From positions 96,901 to 160,900 of the forward strand of contig NZ_ACJM01000008.1 of assembly GCF_000174415.1 (NCBI RefSeq): a DNA stretch of 64,000 nt. Reading direction: 5' to 3'. The position numbers and the translations under genes were made by a program. Every line of letters begins with the position of its first letter. Within the stretch, counting starts at the first letter, position 1. The notes beneath the pieces were generated by a model. The model was given only the letters and a program-made list of their open reading frames with translations. It was not told the DNA's origin and made no database searches. Origin of the DNA: Dethiobacter alkaliphilus AHT 1 (GTDB taxonomy: Bacteria; Bacillota; Dethiobacteria; Dethiobacterales; Dethiobacteraceae). This document shows, piece by piece, positions 57,372-64,000 of the stretch.

Positions 57372-58816
57372 ATATAATGGATGACAAAATGCGAGAGGAA
57401 TGCGGTGTGTTTGGTATTTATGCTCCCGGGAGCAATGTGGCCCAGCTCACCTATTACGGCCTGTACGCCCTGCAGCACCGGGGACAGGAAAGCGCGGGCA
57501 TTGCCGTTTCCAACGGTAAAATAATCCGTGGGGAAAAGGGGATGGGCCTGGTCTCGGAAGTGTTTCATGACACATCCAAGTTTGACCGGCTACAGGGACA
57601 AGCTGCGGTGGGCCATGTCCGTTATTCCACCAGCGGTTCCAGCCTGCTGGTCAATGCGCAACCCCTTTTAGTCCGCTCCCGAAACGGTTTTCTGGCCATT
57701 GTGCACAACGGCAATCTGGTTAACGGCCGGGAACTGCGCCTGGAGTTGGAGGACGAGGGTTCTATTTTTCAGGCCACCACCGACAGTGAAGTGGTTGCCC
57801 ATCTTATAGCCCGTTCCGGCGAGAAGGATGTGGTGGATGCCCTGAAAAAATCGCTGCCGCGGCTGCGCGGTGCGTACAGTCTGATTCTGATGACGCCGGA
57901 AAAATTGGTGGGACTGCGTGACCCACACGGCATTCGCCCCTTATCGCTGGGCAAAACTGCCAACGGTTATGTGCTGGCCTCAGAGACTTGTGCCTTTGAT
58001 ACTGTAGGCGCCGAGTTTGTCCGGGACATTGAGCCGGGCGAGATGGTGGTCATCGATAAAGACGGCGTTCATGCCCAGCGTTACACGGAGAATAAAATTC
58101 ATTCCCTCTGTGCTTTTGAATTTATTTATTTTGCCCGGCCCGACAGCAATCTGCACGGCCGCAACGTCCATATGGTGCGCAAGCGCCTGGGCCGGCGCCT
58201 GGCAGAGGAGCACCCGGTGGAAGCAGATATTGTCACCGGGGTCCCCGATTCTTCCCTCTCAGCTGCCTCCGGGGTGGCGGAGCAGATGGGTCTGCCTTAC
58301 GAGTTGGGTTTTGTTAAAAACCGCTATATTGGCCGCACCTTTATCCAGCCTAGTCAGGAGATTCGTGACCTGGGCGTGCGGCTTAAGCTAAATCCGGTGC
58401 GCCAGATTGTGGAAGGCAAACGGGTGGTAATGGTGGACGATTCCATTGTTCGCGGCACCACTTCCACCCGTATTATTGAGATGCTGCGCAATGCCGGTGC
58501 CAAAGAAGTTCATGTGCGTATCAGCTCACCACCGGTCACCTCGTCCTGTTTTTACGGAATTGACACCTCAACTTCCGGGGAGCTCATTGGAGCGCAAATG
58601 AATGTGGATGAGATTGCTAAGTATATTGGTGCCGATTCACTGGGCTTTCTAAGCGAAGAGGGAATGCTGGAAAGCATGAACCTCCCGGTGGAAGGTTTCT
58701 GTACAGCCTGTTTCAGCGGCCGCTATCCCATTGAAGTGGCCTGCAAAAAATCGGGTAAACTACTGGAGTATGAAGAAGACGACGGGGGGTGCGGCGGCTG
58801 TGGCGTACACATATAA
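57356..58816 (+). CDS. purF: Amidophosphoribosyltransferase
   Basis: 486 residues from the ATG at 57356, after GGAGG. A 15-residue propeptide precedes the N-terminal catalytic Cys in EECGVFGIY, which would be exposed by self-cleavage. The PRPP-binding loop is [14 protein letters not shown], and Cys residues in [12 protein letters not shown] and the far C-terminal CGGCG suggest the Fe-S cluster of the Bacillus-type enzyme. It starts the pathway by using PRPP and glutamine, the metabolite probably read by the leader upstream. Confidence 0.96.
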   Translation: MFNEIDIMDDKMREECGVFGIYAPGSNVAQLTYYGLYALQHRGQESAGIAVSNGKIIRGEKGMGLVSEVFHDTSKFDRLQGQAAVGHVRYSTSGSSLLVNAQPLLVRSRNGFLAIVHNGNLVNGRELRLELEDEGSIFQATTDSEVVAHLIARSGEKDVVDALKKSLPRLRGAYSLILMTPEKLVGLRDPHGIRPLSLGKTANGYVLASETCAFDTVGAEFVRDIEPGEMVVIDKDGVHAQRYTENKIHSLCAFEFIYFARPDSNLHGRNVHMVRKRLGRRLAEEHPVEADIVTGVPDSSLSAASGVAEQMGLPYELGFVKNRYIGRTFIQPSQEIRDLGVRLKLNPVRQIVEGKRVVMVDDSIVRGTTSTRIIEMLRNAGAKEVHVRISSPPVTSSCFYGIDTSTSGELIGAQMNVDEIAKYIGADSLGFLSEEGMLESMNLPVEGFCTACFSGRYPIEVACKKSGKLLEYEEDDGGCGGCGVHI

Positions 58817-59822
58817 AGATGCGGGAGTAGACATTGATGCCGGTAATGAGGCGGTTCGTCTGATGAAAAAGCATGTGCGCTCTACCCACCGCCCTGAAGT
58901 TCTTACCGATATCGGCGGCTTTGGCGGCCTCTTTGCACTGGACACCAAGAAGTATCAGGAACCGGTGTTGGTATCCGGCGCCGACGGTGTTGGTACCAAA
59001 CTAAAGGTTGCTTTTCTCATGGATAAACATGATACCGTGGGCCAGGATGCGGTGGCCATGTGTGTTAATGATATTGTGGTGCAGGGCGCCGAACCGCTTT
59101 TTTTCCTGGACTATCTGGCGGTGGGCCGTCTGGAGCCCGGCAAAGTGGCGGATATTGTGGGCGGTGTAGCCGCCGGCTGCCGCCAGGCCGGCTGTGCCCT
59201 GATTGGTGGAGAAACGGCGGAAATGCCCGGTTTTTATCCCGATGGCGAGTATGATCTGGCCGGCTTTGCCGTGGGTGTGGCAGATAAGGCCAAAATAGTG
59301 GACGGCAGTTTAGCCAAGCCGGGGGATGTGGTTATCGGGCTGCCCTCGGCGGGACTGCACAGCAACGGCTTCTCCCTGGCCCGTAAAGTCCTGTTGGAGA
59401 AGGCCGGATTTGCGGTGGACCAACATATTCCTGAACTGGGAAAAGCTTTGGGTGAGGAGTTGCTAACGCCCACCAAAATCTATGTACGGGCCGTCTTGGA
59501 TGTGCTGGCCAAAGTTAATGTGCGAGGCATGGCCCATATCACCGGCGGCGGTTTGCCGGAAAACGTACCGCGCTGTTTGCCTGAAGGCCTGGGTGCCACC
59601 CTAAAACAGGTCTGGACGGTGCCGCCGGTCTTTACTCTAATCCAAAAGCAGGGTGATGTGCCCACAGAAGATATGTTCCGCACTTTCAATATGGGAATCG
59701 GCTTTGTCCTCATCGTGCCCCGGGAGGAAGCAAAGCAGGCCACAGACATTTTGGAGAATGCCGGCGAAAACCCGCTTACCCTGGGTGAGGTCACCTCTGA
59801 AGCCGGTGTGCGCATTCTCTAA
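58800..59822 (+). CDS. purM: Phosphoribosylformylglycinamidine cyclo-ligase
   Basis: 340 residues from the GTG at 58800; it overlaps purF by 17 bp. [17 protein letters not shown] opens it, then [45 protein letters not shown] and [16 protein letters not shown]. It closes the imidazole ring to give AIR. Confidence 0.96.
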   Translation: MAYTYKDAGVDIDAGNEAVRLMKKHVRSTHRPEVLTDIGGFGGLFALDTKKYQEPVLVSGADGVGTKLKVAFLMDKHDTVGQDAVAMCVNDIVVQGAEPLFFLDYLAVGRLEPGKVADIVGGVAAGCRQAGCALIGGETAEMPGFYPDGEYDLAGFAVGVADKAKIVDGSLAKPGDVVIGLPSAGLHSNGFSLARKVLLEKAGFAVDQHIPELGKALGEELLTPTKIYVRAVLDVLAKVNVRGMAHITGGGLPENVPRCLPEGLGATLKQVWTVPPVFTLIQKQGDVPTEDMFRTFNMGIGFVLIVPREEAKQATDILENAGENPLTLGEVTSEAGVRIL

Positions 59823-59852
59823 AGATAACACCTCCGAAGGGGGAGGAAGCCA

Positions 59853-60461
59853 ATGAAAAGAATTGCAGTACTGGCCTCGGGAAGCGGCAGTAACCTGCAG
59901 GCCATTATGGATGCCATAGAACGCCGGGATATTACAAATGCTGAGGTGGCGGTGGTCATCAGTGACCGCAAAAACGCCTACGCTCTGGAGCGTGCCCGAC
60001 AAAAGAGTATTCCTGTCAAACATCAAAGCTCTAAAAACTACCAGTCCCGGGAAGAATACGACCGGGATCTGGTTACATACCTTACCGAACAACAAATCGA
60101 CCTGGTTGTGCTGGCCGGTTTTATGCGGCTGATGACTCCGCATTTCGTTGCAGCTTATCCCAACCGCATCTTAAATATCCATCCGTCCCTCCTGCCGGCA
60201 TTTCCTGGCGCACACAGCGTAAGAGACGCCCTGGCGTACGGTGTGAAAGTTGCCGGATGTACCGTCCATTTTGTGGATGAAGGCATGGATACAGGCCCCA
60301 TCATTTTGCAGGAGGCCGTACCGGTATATGACAGTGATACCGAGGAGAGCCTGCACGAGAGAATTCATGAGCTGGAGCACAGGCTTTACCCTCGGGCTAT
60401 AGAACTCTGGGTGCAGGACAAGATTAAAATAGAGGGAAGAAGGTGCTTTATTAATGACTAA
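59853..60461 (+). CDS. purN: Phosphoribosylglycinamide formyltransferase
   Basis: 202 residues: IAVLASGSGSNLQAIMDAIE, the catalytic Asn-His region LNIHPSLLPAFPGAHSVRDA, and TVHFVDEGMDTGPII. It uses 10-formyl-tetrahydrofolate, a product of the formate/C1 pathway. GGGGGAGG precedes the ATG, and it overlaps purH by 8 bp. Confidence 0.96.
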   Translation: MKRIAVLASGSGSNLQAIMDAIERRDITNAEVAVVISDRKNAYALERARQKSIPVKHQSSKNYQSREEYDRDLVTYLTEQQIDLVVLAGFMRLMTPHFVAAYPNRILNIHPSLLPAFPGAHSVRDALAYGVKVAGCTVHFVDEGMDTGPIILQEAVPVYDSDTEESLHERIHELEHRLYPRAIELWVQDKIKIEGRRCFIND

Positions 60462-61992
60462 ACTGGCTTTATTGAGTGTGTCGGACAAGACCGGTCTGGT
60501 GGATTTCGCCAAAGGACTGGTAGAGCAGGGATTCACCATCATCTCCACCGGTGGAACCAAAAAAGCGTTGGCGGATGCCGATGTGCCGGTAAAAAGCGTT
60601 TCCGATATTACCGGGTTCCCCGAGATATTGGACGGCCGTGTTAAAACCCTCCATCCTAAAGTACACGGCGGAATTCTGGCCCGCCGCGACTTAAATGAAC
60701 ATCTGGAGCAGATGCAGGAGCATGGTATCGGTTCCATTGAACTGGTGGCGGTTAACCTGTATCCCTTTGCCCAGACGGTGGCCAAGCCCGATGCCACGCT
60801 GGAGCAGGCCATTGAAAACATTGATATCGGCGGTCCCACCATGGTCCGCTCCGCAGCCAAAAACTTCAAACATGTGGCCATTGTGGTTAATCCGGGCCGC
60901 TATGACGATGTTTTGGCGGAAATGCGGGAGAAGGGCTCCCTAAGCGACGATACCCGCTTTAAACTGGCGGTGGAAGCTTTTAGCCACACCGCCGAATATG
61001 ATGCCATGATTTCCGGCTGGCTGTACAAGCAAATTCCCGATGCACCGCTCTTTCCTGAAACACTGGCACTGCCCTACAGTAAAGTCCAGGATTTGCGCTA
61101 CGGGGAAAACCCCCAGCAAAAAGCGGCTTTCTACCGTGAAGCAAACGCTGCCCCGGGAACAGTGGCCAGCGCCAAACAGTTACATGGTAAAGCCATGTCC
61201 TTTAATAATATCAATGACTTAAATGCAGCCTGGGAGTTGGTTCAGGAGTTTAATGAGCCGGCGGCGGTGGCGGTAAAGCATGCCAATCCCTGCGGAGTGG
61301 CGGTTGCTAACAATGTTTATGACGCCTATGCGCTGGCCTTTGAAGCAGACCCGGTCTCAATTTTTGGCGGTATTGTAGCTCTAAACCGTACCCTGGATGC
61401 CAAAACAGCGGAAAAGATGAGTGAAATCTTTTTGGAAGTGGTAATTGCCCCCGATTTTGACGAAGATGCTCTGGCTGTCCTTACCAAAAAGAAAGACATT
61501 CGCGTGCTGCAGGCTCCCCTGCCGGAAGTACGGGAAAAGCTGGATGTGAAAAAAGTTTCCGGGGGAATACTGGTGCAGGAGCTGGATGATGAAACGGTAC
61601 ATTCCGCCGGCTGGGGTGCGGTGACCAACGAGAAACCGTCTCTGCAGCAGATTCAGGATATGATTTTTGGCATGAAAGTGGTGAAGCACGTCAAGTCTAA
61701 CGCCATCGTGCTGGTGAAAAACGGCCAGACCATTGGCATAGGTGCCGGGCAGATGAACCGGGTTGGTGCGGCGCGCATTGCCATTGAACAGGCCGGTGAC
61801 AAGGCAAAAGGAAGTGTTTTGGCCTCCGATGCCTTCTTCCCCTTCCGCGATACGGTGGACGAGGCAGCCAAAGCCGGTGTAAAAGGTATTGTCCAACCGG
61901 GCGGTTCCATGAAAGACCAGGAATCCACCCAGGCGTGTGATGAGCATAGAATTGCCATGATGATGACGGGTACCCGTTACTTCAAGCATTAG
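60454..61992 (+). CDS. purH: Bifunctional AICAR transformylase / IMP cyclohydrolase
   Basis: 512 residues. The N-terminal cyclohydrolase part has ISTGGTKKALADA and GRVKTLHPKVHGGILARR; the transformylase part has KHANPCGVAVA, the site loop IGIGAGQMNRVGAARIA and DAFFPFRDTVDEAAKAG. It makes IMP, the end of the pathway. Confidence 0.97.
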   Translation: MTKLALLSVSDKTGLVDFAKGLVEQGFTIISTGGTKKALADADVPVKSVSDITGFPEILDGRVKTLHPKVHGGILARRDLNEHLEQMQEHGIGSIELVAVNLYPFAQTVAKPDATLEQAIENIDIGGPTMVRSAAKNFKHVAIVVNPGRYDDVLAEMREKGSLSDDTRFKLAVEAFSHTAEYDAMISGWLYKQIPDAPLFPETLALPYSKVQDLRYGENPQQKAAFYREANAAPGTVASAKQLHGKAMSFNNINDLNAAWELVQEFNEPAAVAVKHANPCGVAVANNVYDAYALAFEADPVSIFGGIVALNRTLDAKTAEKMSEIFLEVVIAPDFDEDALAVLTKKKDIRVLQAPLPEVREKLDVKKVSGGILVQELDDETVHSAGWGAVTNEKPSLQQIQDMIFGMKVVKHVKSNAIVLVKNGQTIGIGAGQMNRVGAARIAIEQAGDKAKGSVLASDAFFPFRDTVDEAAKAGVKGIVQPGGSMKDQESTQACDEHRIAMMMTGTRYFKH

Positions 61993-62002
61993 GAGGAAAA
62001 AT

Positions 62003-63277
62003 ATGCGTGTTTTGATTGTGGGCAGTGGCGGGCGCGAACATGTGCTGGCCTGGAAACTGCTGCAAAGCCCCCAGGTCCAAAAAGTATACTGTGCTCCCGG
62101 CAACGCGGGAATTGCCCAAATAGCAGAGTGTGTCCCTATTTCTGTAGATAATATTGAAGCTTTGGTAGCTTTTGGCCTGGAGCATGACATTCAATTGACG
62201 GTGGTTGGTCCGGAAGCACCGCTTACCGCGGGAATGGTGGATGCTTTTACTGCAGCGGGTCTGGAAGCCTTCGGTCCCAGCAAAGAAGCGGCCCAACTGG
62301 AAGGCAGTAAAATCTTTGCCAAGCAGATTATGGAGAAATATAATATTCCCACCGCCGAGAGCCGTACCTTTACTTCCGCTGACAAAGCCCTGGCCTATCT
62401 GGCAGAAAAGGGCGCCCCCATTGTAGTTAAAGCCGACGGTCTGGCTGCCGGCAAAGGTGTGGTGGTGGCCACCACAGTAGAGGAAGCAGAAGATGCGGTG
62501 AAGCGGATAATGGTGGACAAGGAGTTTGGAGATGCCGGAGCCCGGGTCATTATCGAGGAGTTTCTTCAGGGGGAGGAAGTCTCGGTACTGGCCTTTACCG
62601 ACGGAAACACCGTTGTCCCCATGGTTTCTTCCCAGGATCACAAAGCAGCTTACGACGGTGATACCGGCCCCAATACAGGAGGCATGGGAGCTTATTCACC
62701 GGCTCCAATCCTGACAGACCAGCTTCTTGCTGAAGTGGAAGAAACAGTACTGCGTCCCACGGTGGACGGCCTGCGGCAGGAAGGAATAACCTTCAAAGGC
62801 ATCCTTTACGCCGGGTTGATGATAACGGCCCAGGGCCCCAAGGTGCTGGAGTTTAATGTGCGCTTTGGTGACCCGGAATGCCAGGTGGTTCTGCCCCGGT
62901 TGAAAAGCGACCTCTCTGCCATTATGCTGTCGGTAATTCACCGCTGTCTGCACGAAGAGACCATTGAGTGGTATGATAATCATACCGCCTGTGTGGTGAT
63001 GGCCTCCGGCGGCTACCCGGGTAAGTACACTAAGGGTAAGGAAATCAAAGGGCTAGATGACGCTGCAACCCTGGATGACGTTTACGTCTACCATGCCGGT
63101 ACTGCAGAAAAAGGCAAAAAAATTGTCACCGCCGGCGGACGGGTGCTGGGCGTAACCGCCTGGGGAGATACACTCCCCGCTGCCTTGGAGAAGGCCTATG
63201 CCGCCGTAGATAAAATAACTTTTGACGGAGCACATTACCGTAAGGATATCGGTCAGAAGGCTCTGAGAAGAAAATAA
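62003..63277 (+). CDS. purD: Phosphoribosylamine--glycine ligase
   Basis: 424-residue ATP-grasp enzyme: [48 protein letters not shown] and [13 protein letters not shown]. It joins glycine to phosphoribosylamine, the second step. It is last in the pur operon, followed by a strong terminator. Confidence 0.97.
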   Translation: MRVLIVGSGGREHVLAWKLLQSPQVQKVYCAPGNAGIAQIAECVPISVDNIEALVAFGLEHDIQLTVVGPEAPLTAGMVDAFTAAGLEAFGPSKEAAQLEGSKIFAKQIMEKYNIPTAESRTFTSADKALAYLAEKGAPIVVKADGLAAGKGVVVATTVEEAEDAVKRIMVDKEFGDAGARVIIEEFLQGEEVSVLAFTDGNTVVPMVSSQDHKAAYDGDTGPNTGGMGAYSPAPILTDQLLAEVEETVLRPTVDGLRQEGITFKGILYAGLMITAQGPKVLEFNVRFGDPECQVVLPRLKSDLSAIMLSVIHRCLHEETIEWYDNHTACVVMASGGYPGKYTKGKEIKGLDDAATLDDVYVYHAGTAEKGKKIVTAGGRVLGVTAWGDTLPAALEKAYAAVDKITFDGAHYRKDIGQKALRRK

Positions 63278-63293
63278 CTGAAACAGCAGGACA

Positions 63294-63324
63294 AAAAAGC
63301 GCGCCTTTTACCGGCGCGCTTTTT
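63294..63324 (+). terminator. Terminator of the purine operon
   Basis: AAAAAGCGCGCC and GGCGCGCTTTTT arms around a short loop, 16 bp after the purD stop. Confidence 0.9.
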
Positions 63325-63359
63325 CCCATCCACAACCATTGTATACAGTTATGTGTTAA

Positions 63360-63377
63360 CTTTAACAGCTGTTAAAG
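63360..63377. promoter_or_regulatory. Perfect 18-bp palindrome upstream of the lipoprotein gene
   Basis: CTTTAACAGCTGTTAAAG is a perfect palindrome about 86 bp before the lipoprotein start. It could be an operator for an unknown dimeric regulator. Confidence 0.35.
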
Positions 63378-63462
63378 GAAATTCAGACCTTTTTCAGTTT
63401 TGTTTAATAATTACTGCATACACTATATCAGGAAAATACATATAAAATTAGGGGGTCTTACT

Positions 63463-63996
63463 ATGAAAAAAGTCTTTGCGGTTTCGGTGGTGCTGCTTCT
63501 GTCTTTGCTATGGGCTGTGGGCTGCACATCAAACACACAGCCACAGCAGTCTCCTCAAAACACGGCAACTATGCAGGAAGAGGGAGAGGAGCTGATGGTT
63601 ACTCTGTACTATGCCGACAGCGAATTAATGGGCCTGGTTACCGAAGAGCGGGAAATAACAGTGCCCCAAGGTGAAGAGGCCATACTGCTGGCCGTCCGGG
63701 AGCTAACAAAGGAGCCCCAAGAACCGGATTCCGTTGTTTTAATGCCGCTGGAGACCGAAGTGTTATGGGTAGACGCCGCAGAAAACATAATCACCATCAA
63801 CTTTAACGAAAATATCCGTGACAATTTCTACGGCGGCTCATCCAGTGAAGCGTTGTTGGTGGCCAGTATAGTTAACACCGTCACCGGGTTTGATGGCTAC
63901 CAGGATTATAAAGTTCGCTTTCTGATTAACGGTGAGCCCTTTGATTCCATTGGCGGGCATCTCTCCGCAGAAGAACTGTTTGAAAGACAGCAATAA
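63463..63996 (+). CDS. GerMN-domain lipoprotein
   Basis: 177 residues from the ATG at 63463, after AGGGGG; an upstream in-frame ATG at 63400 has no site. A lipoprotein signal (KKVFAVSVVLLLSLLWAVGC) puts the lipid-attachment Cys at residue 21, then a Gln/Thr-rich linker and a single GerMN (sporulation/spore germination) domain: LMVTLYYADSELMGLVTEER, VPQGEEAILLAVRELTKEP, VLWVDAAENIITINFNENI and KVRFLINGEPFDSIGGH. GerMN proteins sit outside the membrane in Gram-positives. The stop lies 5 bp before the window ends. Confidence 0.85.
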   Translation: MKKVFAVSVVLLLSLLWAVGCTSNTQPQQSPQNTATMQEEGEELMVTLYYADSELMGLVTEEREITVPQGEEAILLAVRELTKEPQEPDSVVLMPLETEVLWVDAAENIITINFNENIRDNFYGGSSSEALLVASIVNTVTGFDGYQDYKVRFLINGEPFDSIGGHLSAEELFERQQ

Positions 63997-64000
63997 AAAA

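Overview
The window reads as chromosome of an anaerobic, low-to-mid GC Gram-positive bacterium of the Clostridia. Indicators are a CIRCE-controlled groESL, an Arg T-box leader, a purine operon with separate purS, purQ and small purL, strong AGGAGG ribosome binding sites with many TTG/GTG starts, a selenocysteine formate dehydrogenase with NADH-linked subunits, a methylmalonyl-CoA operon and lactate-use genes. A syntrophic, acetogenic or sulfur-metabolising lifestyle fits, but the genus cannot be fixed from the sequence alone.

Layout. 1-7.8 kb: NuoE-like (cut by the window edge), NuoF-like and selenocysteine FdhA, a terminator, a REP-associated (RAYT) transposase between inverted repeats, fdhD, and a threonine aldolase. 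7.9-16.8 kb: a P-loop/Asp23 fusion on the minus strand, then a Rossmann-PAS-AAA+ sigma-54 activator in front of sucC-sucD-mcmA-mcmB-mce-mmdA, the succinate/propionate module; mcmA carries a single-base frameshift. 16.9-19.9 kb: an anchored leucine-rich-repeat protein and an acyl-CoA synthetase. 19.9-29.2 kb: an Arg T-box leader and argC-J-B-D-F-murI-G-H, a complete ornithine-to-arginine pathway with a glutamate racemase inserted. 29.4-34.8 kb: lactate module (FAD-linked lactate/glycolate dehydrogenase, lactate permease, FCD-type GntR regulator, nickel lactate racemase) with a candidate operator. 34.9-42.6 kb: UbiB-like kinase (minus), AcoR-like sigma-54 activator, a 57-residue Cys-containing protein, two MoeA paralogues (one fused to a binding-protein domain) and Mog; these would serve the molybdenum or tungsten cofactor of FdhA. 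42.7-46.6 kb: groESL, a GyrI-like protein, a YczE-like membrane protein. 46.7-63.3 kb: guaA, then a tandem guanine + ykkC-type (probably PRPP) riboswitch ahead of a purine permease and purK-E-B-orf-C-S-Q-L-F-M-N-H-D, the whole IMP pathway. The window ends with a GerMN lipoprotein.

The most interesting signals are the tandem guanine/ykkC leader that may gate 14 purine genes, the in-frame UGA with a canonical SECIS in fdhA, the transposase whose end repeat supplies the ribosome binding site and first codons of fdhD, a three-copy intergenic repeat, and several small ORFs and leader structures. No tRNA, rRNA or CRISPR array was recognised.
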